Notes: generated by a model from the letters alone, not told the origin. A DNA stretch of 64,000 nt from Acanthacorydalis orientalis (GCA_034766995.1 CM068317.1:29873501-29937500); one strand, 5' to 3'; positions 1-12,591 are shown, counted from the stretch's first letter. Program-made: numbers and translations.

Positions 1-194
1 GGAATAGTCTGTTACAAAGGGGGGGGGGTACAACATTTAAATCTTTTAAATAATATAGAATGTAAAACAGTGGAATTTATAAACTGTATCTTAGTCGAAA
101 ACAAAGAATATTGGAAAACTAATAGCCACCCCCATATTTTGTTTATTTGTTCCATCAGAGATGTAAGTACTATTTTATGAATGAATTATTATAT

Positions 195-440
195 ATTATT
201 GTCTCACTCCACAAGCTGCAAAAAAATCTGATCCTAAATATTTAATAAATGATTATTGATAATTTTTCATTTTTGCTTTGAAGGTAATAGTATCGAATTG
301 CGCATAAACTGCAACCAAAAATGATCAATCATTCATTGAACATTTTTGAACAAAAAAAATTTTTGTTTATGGAGTCAAAAAATATTTTATTTGTGAAGAT
401 GAATTTAACCACGGTATCAGAACTGTATTGTAACGTAAAT
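195..440. mobile_element. family A palindromic MITE-like copy (compacted centre)
   Basis: The left arm contains CTAAATATTTAATAAATG and the right arm contains AAAATGATCAATC and ATTGAACATTTTTG. The right arm continues through TTTGTGAAGATGAATTTAACCAC to the usual end near GTATCAGAACTG. The two arms are reverse complements in outline. The central spacer seen in longer copies is largely missing. Confidence 0.55.
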
Positions 441-764
441 ATCGATTCCATACTTTCAAATTCCTCTGTACTAATCATTTGCCAAGTCTCGCAATCGATA
501 TTATCCCCGACATTTCGAATATGTCTTTTTTGTTCTTTCTTTTTTTTGTTTCAAGTGGCTACTCCTACTCGATAGCTTCTCTATTACTTCGTCAGTTTCT
601 AATTGCAGATTTTCACAAATTAATTGTACATATTTTTTTATTATAGAATTATTTATGTTCTAAAAATTGTAAAAAAAATATTTATAAACTTAAATAAATT
701 GTATTGTAGAACTCAATAATAATGTATATTATAATTTTAATTGTTATATTAATATAATTTATAT

Positions 765-767
<3 letters not shown>

Positions 768-822
<55 letters not shown>
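768..822. repeat. (TA)n microsatellite
   Basis: About 55 bp of TA dinucleotides. It ends only 38 bp upstream of the tkv 861-1045 exon, so length variation here would move close to the branch-point region. Confidence 0.95.
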
Positions 823-825
<3 letters not shown>

Positions 826-860
826 GTTCTAAATGTATAAAAATATTTTAATTGTTACAG

Positions 861-1045
861 CTCGCGGATTAACGTGTTACTGCCAGGGCCATTGTCCCGA
901 TGAAAATATCAATGGAACCTGTGTAACAAAACCCGGAGGAGTATGTTTTTCACATGTCAAAGAAGTATATGATCCGAGGACCGGACTTCCCGAGCTCGAA
1001 CGGTCATTTGGTTGCTTACCGCCAGATGAAGGAGGTTTAATGCAG
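861..1045 (+). CDS. tkv: thickveins (type I BMP receptor), ligand-binding exon
   Basis: This internal coding exon encodes the cysteine-rich extracellular activin-receptor fold of a type I BMP receptor. It lies between a TTGTTACAG acceptor ending at 860 and a CAG|GTAAAC donor at 1046. The first two bases finish a split codon (phase 1 entry) and the exon ends in phase 0. It reads LTCYCQGHCPDEN, then NGTC, PGGVCF and FGCLPPDEGG, the cysteine spacing of Thickveins/ALK3-ALK6 ectodomains. The NGT is a possible N-glycosylation site. Earlier exons with the signal peptide lie before the window. The next exon supplies the remaining cysteines. The assignment to the BMP rather than the activin subclass rests mainly on the kinase exon. 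Confidence 0.9.
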
Positions 1046-1066
1046 GTAAACTAAATATTCTGATAT

Positions 1067-1069
<3 letters not shown>

Positions 1070-1138
<69 letters not shown>

Positions 1139-1155
1139 AAAGAGAGAGAGAGAGA
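1070..1155. repeat. (AT)n followed by (GA)n compound microsatellite
   Basis: About 45 bp of AT pass directly into about 40 bp of GA/AG. The tract starts 24 bp after the tkv donor at 1046. Confidence 0.95.
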
Positions 1156-1282
1156 ACAGATTTAAAATGTCTCGTTACAAAGTATATTTGTTAGGATATA
1201 AAAAGGGCATGTTATTAAAAATTATGTCCATATAAGTAAGATTGTATAAGTATGAATCCTAAGACAGTTGAAATTTTTATAA

Positions 1283-1440
1283 TCATTTTGGATCATATGA
1301 GTTTCTGTTCTTCACTACTAGTTTCAGCTCGTGTGCTTTTTGCATGTGGGTTTTCGAATGTCGAAATCTTCCATAAGATGGTACATATGCTAAAATTAGT
1401 AGTGAAGAACAGAAAATCAGATGATCCAGAAGGACGGATA
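1283..1440. mobile_element. family B palindromic MITE-like element
   Basis: TTTCTGTTCTTCACTACTAG at about 1302-1321 is matched in inverse by the arm ending AGTAGTGAAGAACAGAAA near 1414. The flanks TTGGATCATATGA and TCAGATGATCCA are also inverted. The same layout recurs at 42090-42285. The spurious 64-codon reading frame across it has no homology that I recognise. Confidence 0.6.
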
Positions 1441-2587
1441 CCATAAGGATGGTGTATTAACGGGTTTACAGAAATAATAGTATATAATTATAATTTAATT
1501 TTTATAATGATTACTAAGTATGCATGAAAAAGATAAAACAATAAGTTTTAATTATACTTCCCATACATTTTTCTTAAATATATAGAAATTAAAAAATAAT
1601 AATATTACACAATGAAGTGAACTTAAATATTTTTTTCCAGTTTCTCCCCGAAAAACGTAGTCGTTATTACTTAATAAATGACGAGTCATTAAAATAAAAT
1701 GTAAATATTGTAGATTACTGCTAGTGTTTGAGTGATCTTCGATAGAGAATTGTTAACTTTCTAGAACTAGCTAGAATATTTTGGGATTTTTTAAAATAAT
1801 GTATCGGTAATTTTACACATTTAAATCAAAATCTAAATATTTCTAAGTAAAAAAAATATATGTTTTTTTGTTAATCTATATGTATATCTTTAAAAATTTT
1901 CAACATAATCGTCAAGTTTGACTAACTTTATCTAACAATTAATAATAAATTTCAGTTATGTAGGTTTTTAGACCTTCAATTATTGACGTAGCCTCATAAC
2001 TACACCCGATATGAAAAAGGAAACACTTATTTTTTTTTTGGTCCCAACACATACCTAAGATTGAACTGTTCATACTAATACACATTGAATTTATATATTT
2101 TTTTATATGCCATTCAATACAGTATTCGTTTCTGTTACCATTTATTCACAACCCAATCCATATTTATTTAGCAAATAAATATTAATCACGCTCTAAAAAT
2201 ATCCTTAGCGTCTGGCTAATGTTTGAACAATCTCGAAATCAATTTATCAACTACTCTATTAATTTACATGCTATTATTCGTTCGTGTAACAGTTAAATTG
2301 ATCGCGAATGCAACAGAGATAATGTCATGTAATTTAATAATTACTGTAGATTAATATCTCACTCTTAACCTCAGACATATCTTTGTTGCCAGTACGGTAG
2401 ATTTTGTACTATAACTGTTTGCAAAATGTTCTTCACTAGTTTCATTACTCATTAAAGATCGTACATAACGACCGATAATAGGGTCGAATTGATCAACAAC
2501 AAACGTTGTTGCCCCTCGTGAAATCAGAGAGATGGCAAAAACAAAGGCTGTTTTTATTATAAAATAAAATAATTATTTATATTCAGT

Positions 2588-2594
<7 letters not shown>

Positions 2595-2664
<70 letters not shown>
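2595..2664. repeat. (TA)n microsatellite
   Basis: About 70 bp, essentially uninterrupted TA, in the tkv intron. Confidence 0.95.
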
Positions 2665-2669
<5 letters not shown>

Positions 2670-3885
2670 TCTGATCAAAATCACTTCTTCCAAGACGATT
2701 TTATATTTCATAATTTGTAGTCAATACGTTTCTTTCTCGTCTATTTTTACAATATTTTTCATATTTCTAACTCGACTCTTGTTATTATGACTGTAACCCT
2801 TGTTTGCTCGTCCATTCCATTCTTTATCTTTCGTTTTTTTGTTTCTAATATACTTCTTTTGACGATTTTGTTAATTGTCGAAAGTTTCTTAATGATTTCA
2901 GTATTCAATGTTCATTTTTCATTTCTATAGATTTGAATAGGTAGGATATATTAATCCAATTTTTTTTCAGTGTAAATATATAGTTAATATATTGAGATGT
3001 TTCGTCTATATAACTTTATTATCCAAATATATTGTCCTAACAATTTTGTATTGTCGTAACGGTTTTGTCAAAAATGATCAGTTTTTGATTATGAGTGAGA
3101 TAAAATATTGGGTTTTAACGTGGGCAGTTTAAATATCTTGGGGAGAGTGTTTAGTACATCATATTATTCAAGGAAGCAATAGTGTTATGTTATTGTTACT
3201 ATTATCTTATTGTCAAATAGGACACTGTCTATAATCTCGTTGTTAGGAGATTATAGGTAATTTTAATTTTTTCTCAGTTTTAGAACAAAGTATACAGTTT
3301 GGTCAATTTCGTTAGTTATTTGGGGTTTAAAGACACCTCGACTACTAGTCATTAGCACTTGACAGTTTTTTTTCAAGCACAGTTTAGAATTAATATTAAA
3401 TTGCTTACGCATCCTCCTTTGTAATTTCAACGTTGGGCAGACAGAATTAACGAAATGTGATTTTCATGTATTGACAATTTTCGTTTTTAACACAATACTC
3501 AAACGACACCTTTAACTTAACTCTAAAACATTTTTTTTTCAAATAACTTACCCTGCAAAGCACATTTTTTGAAATGCTCGCAAGCAAGAATTAAAAACGG
3601 TTAATAATTATTTACTCGATATTTTTGATTAGAAATTTGTTTTATGACTTGTGGGAAGAAAAAAAATACATTTTTAATAATATTTAGTTATTTTTGTCAT
3701 CTTTATTACAAAAAGAAAATTCTAGATTTTCTAAAAATATGCATAGATTAAAATGGTAGTAAATTATAAAGAAATAACTTGAAATGAATGAAAAGACTAG
3801 TATTTATAAAAAAAAATGTTCTGAAAAAGGAGACGCTTGGCCTCATACGGTTAAAAAATCGCTGATTGAAATAAACGTATTTTGA

Positions 3886-3970
3886 ATTTCTTTAATTTCG
3901 TTCTCTTTTATTTCGTTTTCTTTTATTTCGTTTTCTTTTATTTCGTTTTCTTTTATTTCAGTTTCCTTTA
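3886..3970. repeat. 15-nt minisatellite in the tkv intron
   Basis: The unit TTTTCTTTTATTTCG repeats at 3901, 3916, 3931 and 3946 with one or two changes in the first and last units. On the top strand it is pyrimidine-rich and interrupted by one A and one G per unit. Confidence 0.85.
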
Positions 3971-4407
3971 CCCGAACAAATTAAATATGAGTGTTCTTTT
4001 TTAAACTATAATAATAAATAAATTATCAATAATAAATTATAAGATTGTATGTCTCCGTTTTACACATTTATCAACTTTAATCTTTTTGTTTCATAATGAT
4101 GTATTATTGACACTTGATTTTTTTGTGAATGTTGCTTAAAAATTCAGTAGATATCTTCAAAAATACCTTCATTGCCTATATTAGCCTATAAAAAAGTTCA
4201 TTGTTTATAGTAAAATATGGTGCTGAAATTTATACTCTATTCTTAGTCCTTTGAGTAAATTGAGTGGAAGTAATTGGAATCTGAGCGACCTTCGAGTTGT
4301 TTCAAACTTATTTTACTGAATGTTTTATAAATTGTCAGATGTAGCTACTCGGCTAATTAGTATATGTATGTAAATAGTATGTGTATGTCTACTGCTGTGT
4401 GTGTATG

Positions 4408-4409
<2 letters not shown>

Positions 4410-4467
<58 letters not shown>
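4410..4467. repeat. (AT)n microsatellite with TG/TATG-rich left flank
   Basis: About 55 bp of AT preceded by GTGTGTGTATGTATATAA and followed by ACATACATATA. Confidence 0.9.
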
Positions 4468-4471
<4 letters not shown>

Positions 4472-5487
4472 CATATATTTTGAATAGTTAAATTGAAATT
4501 AGTTTCACGATAAATAGGAAAAAAAATGTTTCACATTTTAAAATACTTTATACGAGTTCGGCTCTGTTACTGGTCAAAAATATACGATCTGTAGTCATTA
4601 CAGTTTTAATGGAGGTTTAATTGTTTGATGACGCATGTATAGTATATAATAAATTGTACTTATTACTAGTTACAAAATTTTAGTACGAATAATTGCATCA
4701 ACAAATATATTAAAACGATTAAGTTTACTGCTACATTAAACGCTGCATTGATATGTAACAGTGTTGTTTTTTTTATTGCTATTTAAATATCTTATTTAGA
4801 TTTATAAAATATACATCATGTAGTGTTTGTTTTGTATAAGCCGTTAGTTTTTTTTTAAATTATAACCTGTGATAATAGTACTAATAAAATATTATTCAAT
4901 TAGGTAAATTGGTATTCGACAAATTATGTTTTAAATTTGCAGTTTAACTGGGCTGAATAAATTTTAATTTCATATCTCTTTCTAAATACTTGTTTGTATT
5001 TTTTATCCTTAAGTATAATGTTTTCTTTTCGATTTTTACTAGTGTTAAAAATTGTTTAGTGTTAAAAGACAATTAATTATAATTTAAATTCGTAAAAAAA
5101 TCAATTTTTTTAAAGCGAGATTGTTATTTTTTTCTATTCGTGAAAACTGTTTCACATAAAGCTGTTTCATTATGGTCGTATTGTTTTATATCGTTTTTCA
5201 AATTTGGAACTGTACTTTTCTTCACACATACTTGTATCTAAGAAGCTCGAGATGATAATAATACATGAAACGTAGGTAAAAGAACCCTTAAATGTAATAA
5301 AAATAGTACTCATATTATGACTAAATAGATAAACGGAAAAGCATGAACAATAATAGAATAATGTACAAATTGCAATAAAATTCATTGAAGATGTATGTTG
5401 TAATGAATATTTAAACAGTTTTATTCGTTACTGTATATTTATAATTCTATGTGCGTGGTGTGTGCTTCCATGACTGAGAGTGCGTGC

Positions 5488-5501
5488 GTGCGTGCGTGGG
5501 T
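5488..5501. repeat. short GTGC/GCGT tetranucleotide repeat
   Basis: About three and a half GTGC units inside a G/T-rich stretch that stands out from the AT-rich intron. Confidence 0.6.
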
Positions 5502-5689
5502 TGTGTGTGATAAATTATCAATAAAACTCATTTATTAATTCGACAATCTGTCAACTATCAAAACTACTTTTATCATTTATTTATAATTAAGGTGGGGACA
5601 TCTGTTTCTTGAGAAACTAGTATTAGAATTGTAAGATGGATTTTTTGGAGGAAAATTATTTGACTTACAGAAAGATATTCCTTTTGTTC

Positions 5690-5985
5690 CACCCCACATC
5701 ATTTTTTTTTTGTGTGAAATGTTCAATAAGTATTGATAATTTTTGATTATTGCTTACGCACATTACCATGACAATGTTATCATATTTAGAGCGCCCATGG
5801 TACATAGATTTTTCTGTACCTTAACTCTCTAAGGATGATGGGCATCACTATCGAAGTGTGCATAAACAACCATAAAAAAATGATCATTAATGATTTATTG
5901 AACATTTTTTATGGTTTATATGATGAAAAAGGAATTCATTTGTGAAAATGAATTTAAAGATGTTACAAATGTAATGATTCATTTA
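5690..5985. mobile_element. family A palindromic MITE-like element, near full length
   Basis: The left arm has GAAATGTTCAATAAG and TTTTTGATTATTGCTTACGC. The centre reads TTTTTCTGTACCTTAACTCT followed by AAGGATGATGG and CATCACTATCGAA. The right arm has AAATGATCATTAATG, TTATTGAACATTTTT and TTCATTTGTGAAAATGAATTT. The arms are inverted copies of each other. The element ends about 120 bp before the tkv kinase exon. Confidence 0.65.
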
Positions 5986-6107
5986 AAACGATAAATACCA
6001 CTGTTAAGCAAATCAGTTTAGTGTAATACATCTTTATCTACATTGATCTATTTTTAAATTTGAGTAAATTACAAATATTTTAATATGATTTGTTTCTTCA
6101 TTTTTAG

Positions 6108-7406
6108 TGCCGAGGAAGCAACGTATTATCTCAGACCAGCGGTAAAGTGATGCGATGCTGTCATAACGAAGATCTTTGTAATCAAAACATGATACCGGAT
6201 TATCAGATACGGACGACACCGGTACCAAATTCAATGGAATATAACGACAGTATTCATTACTTTGCGTTAATACTCTCGTTGACGATATGCATAGTATTAT
6301 TTTTAATAACTATCGGTGTCGTATACCTTCGATATAAACGGCGAGAGGAGAGAAGACAATCGATGTATCTCGTGAAACCTGTGAAACATTGCGATTATCT
6401 TCAGCCTAACGGAATGTTGCATGATCTTATAGAACAATCGAGTGGTTCTGGATCTGGGCTTCCTTTGTTAGTACAGAGAACGATTGCGAAACAGATCGAA
6501 ATGGCGCATTCGGTCGGGAAAGGACGATACGGGGAAGTGTGGCTCGCCACGTGGCGCAGTGAAAAAGTTGCTGTGAAAGTGTTTTTTACAACTGAAGAAG
6601 CATCGTGGTTCAGAGAAACTGAAATATATCAGACTGTTTTAATGCGTCATGAAAATATTCTCGGATTCATTGCGGCTGATATTAAAGGAACAGGGTCATG
6701 GACTCAGATGCTTTTAATAACCGACTACCACGAACGTGGTTCATTACACGATTACCTCCAAAACAATGCACTGGATTCGAATTCATTACTTACCATGTCG
6801 TTGTCTATAGCTAGCGGTTTAGCGCATCTCCATACAGAGATATTCGGAACGAAGGGGAAACCTGCTATAGCGCATAGAGATATCAAAAGTAAGAACATAC
6901 TAGTTAAAAGGAATGGACAGTGCGCAATAGCCGATTTTGGACTAGCAGTTCGATATTTGAGCGATTCGAATGAAATAGATATAGCTCCTAACACGAGAGT
7001 GGGCACAAGGAGATACATGGCCCCGGAAGTACTCGACGAAACATTAAACACTACGAACTTCGAAGCCTTTAAAATGTCAGATATGTATTCGCTAGGTTTG
7101 GTTCTGTGGGAGATGTCGAGAAGATGTGTGACCGGTGACAAGATCGCTGTAGCGGACGATTACGTTTTACCGTATTACGATTGCGTGCCGAACGATCCTA
7201 GTTTCGATGATATGCACCTAGTGGTGTGTGTAAAAAGGATACGACCGGTCGTGCCTCCGAGATGGGACTCGGACGATACATTGCGAGTGTTGGCTAAAGT
7301 TATGCAAGAGTGTTGGCATCAAAATCCAGCCGTACGATTGACAGCATTAAGAGTTAAGAAATCGTTATCAAAACTCGATACGGATACAAGTGTAAAGATT
7401 GTTTAG
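6108..7406 (+). CDS. tkv: thickveins, transmembrane, GS-box and kinase exon (C-terminus)
   Basis: This terminal coding exon of the BMP type I receptor Ser/Thr kinase follows a TTCATTTTTAG acceptor and enters in phase 0 at codon TGC, matching the phase-0 exit of the 861-1045 exon. In order it encodes the end of the ectodomain with CCHNEDLCN, a hydrophobic membrane span (about 6264-6330), basic RYKRREERR, the GS box [12 protein letters not shown] that type II receptors phosphorylate, and a complete kinase. Kinase motifs are [12 protein letters not shown] (Lys codon 6576), HRDIKSKN (Asp codon 6879), DFG (Asp codon 6933), [10 protein letters not shown] and a C-terminus in VKIV. The L45 loop [10 protein letters not shown] is of the BMP/Mad-signalling type, not the activin type, which supports Tkv over Baboon. 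All catalytic residues are present. The stop is TAG at 7404. The whole membrane-to-stop region lies in one exon, which is compact for this family. Confidence 0.95.
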   Translation, partial: CRGSNVLSQTSGKVMRCCHNEDLCNQNMIPDYQIRTTPVPNSMEYNDSIHYFALILSLTICIVLFLITIGVVYLRYKRREERRQSMYLVKPVKHCDYLQPNGMLHDLIEQSSGSGSGLPLLVQRTIAKQIEMAHSVGKGRYGEVWLATWRSEKVAVKVFFTTEEASWFRETEIYQTVLMRHENILGFIAADIKGTGSWTQMLLITDYHERGSLHDYLQNNALDSNSLLTMSLSIASGLAHLHTEIFGTKGKPAIAHRDIKSKNILVKRNGQCAIADFGLAVRYLSDSNEIDIAPNTRVGTRRYMAPEVLDETLNTTNFEAFKMSDMYSLGLVLWEMSRRCVTGDKIAVADDYVLPYYDCVPNDPSFDDMHLVVCVKRIRPVVPPRWDSDDTLRVLAKVMQECWHQNPAVRLTALRVKKSLSKLDTDTSVKIV

Positions 7407-10400
7407 TGTTTACTTTCGTTTAGGTGTGTATTTAAATACATCAGTTGGATTTAGTCACGTTTTATACTTTTTGAGCAGTATTTAAATTGAAATTTTAACA
7501 TTCAGTTGCGCCGAAAAAGAATCAGGTAAAATTCACTTCAAAAACCCATTTAATTATATTTAATTTGTAAACATACTTCACTATTGTATTATTATCGTAT
7601 CAAAATTTAAAGAGGTAATTTCTTCATGCCAACAAATATTCTATTAAAATAAAAAAAAAGAATGACTACCAGTAAAACAAGAATTGGAATATTCAATTCT
7701 AGGTTATAAAAGATCAAGTTGTTGGATACAACAAAGGAATCAATTTTATTTGATTCGATTTTATTTTTTTTGCAAACTATTAATATTAAATTAAATGATT
7801 ATTCATTATTTATTTATTTCTTTTTTTTTTTTAAAAAAAAAAACAATAAATAACGTAAGTAGATATAATGTACAAATTATGACATCTAAAAAACAGTGTA
7901 AAAATTCCTTTATTTTGTAACAATAGTTATAAATCTGTTCAAAAAATAAAACTGACATCTGTTATTATCGATTTAAAAAAACTGTGTAGATGGATGACGC
8001 TTGAATATGTTGTACAAAATGTAGTATACGTATTGTAATATAACGTTTTGACGTAAAAAAGTGCCATGAAACAATCACTCGTGTAGTTAAACGATGTGTT
8101 TATGTATGGACCGTTATTATAAAGACGTTACATAACGCAAAAATGTAAATACCTGTGCAAGATCGTAACAAAACATAAATGTAAATACCGATAATTATAT
8201 AATTTTAATTAATAGTGTATATTCAAATGAAAAGTACCTTTTTCCACTGATGATAAAATGAAATATAATAAAAGTTTTAGGTAGGTAGAAGTAAATGTGA
8301 ATCACTCATTTTTAACTCATACATTTTTAGCATGAAAATTTCAATTTGAGTGTATTTATTTATGTTTAGCTTTTGAATAAAAAAAAATGTATAATGTAAA
8401 ATTATGATAATTTTAAAACATATAGAGTAAATAGCTATATTTGTAAGTTATGTTCATAGAATATTCTGTAAGTATCTGAAACCATCATCAGACCCTTAAA
8501 TACATTTATTTCATATGACTGTAAAAATATTTGTATATATGTAACCGTTTCGGATACCTAGATATTTCTCTACGAACTAACTTACTAACATGAATATGTA
8601 ATTATAAAAGCTTTAGAAACGTTTATGTGTAAGTTAAAAATCAGTTGTTTATTTTGTATTTTTTCAATTATCAATTACATAGAAATCGAATAAAGTGTGT
8701 TAATGTTTAATACATAATAATTTAGGACAGTAAATAAAATATTAACTGAAGAAGGGTATACAAAATACAATATTTATTAGACTTAACTATTCACTCAATT
8801 CCAGTTTATTTTATTTTGTCAAAGTAATCAAATTAACTGGTTAATAATAATATAATTCTTTAATGAAAATAAAGTATATTATCATATGGCTGAATAAATT
8901 TTTTATGTTTTGGATTTAATATAATAAATTATCAATATATATATATATATATATATATGTAATAAAAACAATATCTTATCATAATTTCATTATATGTTTT
9001 ATTATTTCAAATAACTTGAAAATTAATATGATCTGTGTGTTTTTTTTTGTATTCTTTTTCAGTTTTTACTGTTGACAAAATGCTGTCTATTTTCTTGCAA
9101 ATTATATAATTTGTACAGATCTATTTTATGGATCATTTGTATTTATTCACAGATATATTTCATTTTATCATCAACGTAATATTTTCACCAAACATTAAAA
9201 GAAAATCAAACACATGTCTGAAATATTTCAAAATTGTGTCAGGTCTCAAATATTGAACAATTTAATAATTTTTCAGGTGAAAAATAAATAAAAAGATATT
9301 TTTTGAAGTGCGTATCTAGTTGTAGATGTTTTTCAGTATTTCTTATTTATGTTTCATGTACTTGTAGTGAAACATACTTCAAACTATAAATTTAGAAAAA
9401 TAAATCAGAACACTACATTGCCCCATTGTATTTCAAAATTTAAAAAAATTTTAAATGGTGCTCATTCGACAATCCACGGAAGAAGAAAACCGTATGAATT
9501 TTGTGTACAAGTCGATCATTTTTTCACAGTTAATTTTGTACTCTTTTGTTTCGTTAAATGTAACACTTGTTGAAATATGCACGAAAGAAATTTATGGTTT
9601 TTGGCTGTTGCAACGATAAAATATGTAATGATTGTTTTATTATATTTTGTTGATTTATATAAATAACTGTTGACATATTATTTCAATATATTAAAATATA
9701 ATTTAGTACATTTTGAGATTCACACTATGTTTTGAAATAATTTTTTTTTATAATAGTGAAGAGTTTTTTTTCTTATTTACAGAATAATTTTGATTATTTT
9801 TAGTGGATTTATTGAATACATGTATTGAATGAATATTATTGATTAGTACAAAATCCTTTTTTTTTCTTAATTAAGGAATATATTTTGAAATGTATTGTCA
9901 GTATATAAAAAATATATTTTGTTATTGAATTATTACAGTATTTGTTTTACATGTATTATATACATAAAATGTTTACTTACATTAACTATGTTTTTAATTA
10001 TTTACGTACAAAAGGAACCCTTCACTATTTCACATGTTCCACATATTGTTTTCATATAGGCCGAGTGACAGAATTGTACTGTGCATTTAATATCTGTATA
10101 TAAGAAGGTAAATGTGTATATCATAATTATTATTAAACTAAAATAATAGAAAAAAATTACTAATATCGATATCATTTTTCTCATGTACAGGAATGGATAT
10201 TGAAAGACTGATATTTGAATGTTGAATGTACAATATTTTTTTTGTGTACATATAAAATTATATTCAATTAATTTAGCTATTAATAAGATAGTGTTATTAC
10301 TATTGTGTCAATTAATATGTCTGGAATATCAGTAATAAAATGTGTATAGAATATTATATGTGTTACTATTTTTATCCTATTTGTGCTCTTATATATAGAT

Positions 10401-10681
10401 TTTATTAACCATAAAATATTTTATATTTAATTAATATTATAACTGATAATTTAGTTTGAATGAATCTTTGCATTTATTTAAATTCGACATTTATAAAAAA
10501 GGAATGAACTTAAGCTGTTCAGCATAGATATAATTTAAAAAAATGAATTGAAGTTTACAACGACTGAGTTAATAGGTGACAAATTATGTTCTTCACAAAG
10601 TCTAAAATGATGCATGATAACCGAAGGTAATAAACTTTTATGATAAATAAAACATTTATTTGAATAATTTAATATGTAATG

Positions 10682-10689
<8 letters not shown>

Positions 10690-10762
<73 letters not shown>
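10690..10762. repeat. (AT)n then (GT)n compound microsatellite
   Basis: About 56 bp of AT followed by about 16 bp of GT. It directly adjoins the left arm of the fold-back element at 10771. Confidence 0.95.
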
Positions 10763-10770
10763 AGATAGGA

Positions 10771-10952
10771 TATTTCAATTTAGGCTTCCACATGGAAGTA
10801 TTAAAAGAGTCTGCAAAGGTTATGAAAATTAATTTTATTTTTATTTAGTATTTTAGACAATTGAACTAAAGTACTAAATGAGGGATAACATGTTTCTTTT
10901 TAATTTTTGAGTTTTTTTTAATACTTTCATGTAAAAAGCCTAAATTGAATTA
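10771..10952. mobile_element. fold-back element with about 35-bp imperfect inverted ends
   Basis: The left arm reads CAATTTAGGCTTCCACATGG then AAGTATTAAAA. The right arm is its inverse, TTTTAATACTTTCATG through AAGCCTAAATTG. A smaller inverted pair (TTTAGTATTTTAG and CTAAAGTACTAAA) lies between them. Both outer ends are bordered by GT/TA microsatellite. I see no coding capacity, which fits a MITE-like insertion. Confidence 0.6.
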
Positions 10953-11454
10953 CCTGTGTGTGTATATATGTATATATATATACAAATAATTTACATGTAA
11001 AAATGTACTAATGAATATTAATAATATTAAGTTTTTTGTAAATTTTAATTGAGAAACTTTTAAAATCTATAGTTAGGGATATTGGCAATGAAATGTATTT
11101 AAGATCCTTTTTTGAAAATTGTGTCAAAAATAAATATATTTGAATTTTTATTTTAATAAAAGGTAAACCACCCACAGTAGTCAAATTTAATAAATGTATA
11201 AAAAAGAAGTAAGAATACGTAAACTGAATTTTAATATAAAATAAAAAATAAGTTTTGAGCGTATTATATAGTTTATATAAATACATAAGAATTAATTTAC
11301 AGAATAAAAAAATATATATTTTGAATTATAATACAGTTCGATGGTATTACAGAACTCTATCATTAAATAGGCGTTTACGTTGATCACATACCAACGTGAA
11401 CGGGCGGATTAACACATTTCCTTTTCCTCAATTATCATATTTGTAAAGAACGAA

Positions 11455-11595
11455 AATTATTGACCGTCGAAGGAAAGAGTCGTCGCTAATAGCAGTCGGC
11501 CATCTTGTTCGGTGACAAAAACGACTATAAATCTGTGTTCATTTGCATAAAAAAGTATATATTTAAATACATATTTTTCATTGTGTAATAATAAG
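11455..11595 (+). promoter_or_regulatory. lark: lark promoter / 5' non-coding exon candidate
   Basis: This GC-richer block contains CGGCCATCTTG, a YY1/Pho-like core, and CGACTATAAATC. It ends in a strong donor, AAG|GTAAGTACG, at 11596. A splice from 11595 to an acceptor at 11914 (GTATTTCAG) would put the start codon 8 nt into the next exon. An alternative acceptor lies at 11851 (TGTACAAG). The transcription start itself cannot be placed from sequence. Confidence 0.5.
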
Positions 11596-11922
11596 GTAAG
11601 TACGGACGTATTTATGTATGTTTTCTAACGTTTTTGTTGCGTTTTGGCTGTTCTATGTATAGTAAGTTCGCTGCAATGGCGTGTAGTGGAGAATATAACT
11701 TTAAGTTCATAAAACATGGTCCGTATCCGCGCTCGGAATCGTTTTTCGATACAACATCAGATTTGCCGGATCGAAGCAAATGTAGCGTTATATGATGTAC
11801 CGTTGTACGATCACTTGATTTTTTTGTCTTTCTTTTTTGTGTTTGTACAAGCCCGTGCGACTCGGTTCGCCATCGCCGGGCTGTACTATGACGCGTTACT
11901 CGTCCGTATTTCAGGATAAGCG

Positions 11923-12591
11923 ATGCCGGGTTTTAGCAGTGCGGGTACTTTCAAAATCTTCATCGGGAATCTCGCTGAGAAAACTAGCATCGCTGATATA
12001 AAACCGTTATTCGAAAAATACGGAAAAGTCGTCGAATGTGACGTCGTCAAGAATTACGGTTTCGTTCACATGGAGAATGAAACCGAAGGTCGTGACGCAA
12101 TACAAAATTTGAACGGCTATCTAGTGTCCGGTCAACCGATAAAATGTGAAGCCGCGAAGAGTCGAAAGGCGCCCGCGACGCCTACGACGAAAATATTCGT
12201 CGGTAACCTGACCGATAACACGAAGGCACCGCAGGTTCGCGAATTGTTCAAAAAGTACGGGACGGTCGTCGAGTGCGATATCGTTCGCAACTACGGTTTC
12301 GTGCATCTCGAGTCGTCGGGCGACGTGAACGAGGCGATCAAAGAGCTGAACGGGACGATGGTCGACGGACAGCCGATGAAGGTGCAGATATCGACGAGCC
12401 GCGTTCGTCAGAAGCCCGGCATGGGCGATCCGGAACAATGTTATCGTTGCGGCCGCGGCGGCCACTGGTCTAAGGAGTGTCCGAAGGGGCTCGGGCCCGA
12501 CCGCTTCCGCGATCGCATGTACGCTCGCGAGCCGTATCCGCCGCCTCCTCCGCCGCCGTTTCTCCGTGACCGCATGATGGGCCGCTTCGGG
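11923..12591 (+). CDS. lark: Lark RNA-binding protein, exon with both RRMs and zinc knuckle
   Basis: Lark (RBM4-type) binds RNA and in flies acts in circadian output and development. This first coding exon gives 223 residues. RRM1 covers about 11-76, with RNP2 IFIGNL and RNP1 NYGFVHM. RRM2 covers about 90-155, with IFVGNL and NYGFVHL. A CCHC zinc knuckle follows (C173, C176, H181, C186; [14 protein letters not shown]). A proline run YPPPPPPPF comes after it. The ATG is preceded closely by an in-frame TAA at 11917, so no in-frame upstream start reaches it. The donor G|GTAGGC at 12592 leaves phase 0. Without splicing the frame would run 20 more codons to a stop at 12654. The exon is visibly more GC-rich than its surroundings. 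Confidence 0.95.

Larger units (their letters stand above)
1046..6107 (+). other. thickveins intron (about 5.1 kb)
   Basis: The intron has a GTAAAC donor and a TTTTTAG acceptor. It contains (AT)n tracts, one palindromic family B element near 1.3 kb, a 15-nt tandem repeat near 3.9 kb and a full palindromic family A element at 5.7-6.0 kb. I found no coding exon in it. Another intron, 1-860, is cut by the window edge and holds a family A copy. Confidence 0.8.
7407..11450. other. tkv 3' UTR and tkv-lark intergenic region
   Basis: AATAAA hexamers after the tkv stop, for example at 7648, 7945, 8376 and 8689, are possible poly(A) signals, but the base composition makes each one weak evidence. Beyond them I see AT-rich unique sequence, microsatellites and one fold-back element. 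Open frames here, for example 9349-9573 and 11008-11286 on the minus strand, look like chance frames rich in Phe, Ile, Lys and Asn. Confidence 0.6.

Noticed and set aside
6752..7141. 129-codon minus-strand frame across the tkv kinase
   Set aside because: It is the mirror of a conserved kinase-coding stretch and has no homology of its own.
9349..9573. 74-codon plus frame downstream of tkv
   Set aside because: No homology recognised; composition is typical of chance frames in AT-rich DNA.
11716..11919. 67-codon frame just before the lark start
   Set aside because: It stops 4 nt before the lark ATG and crosses likely splice acceptors at 11851 and 11914. It is not conserved in Lark as far as I know.
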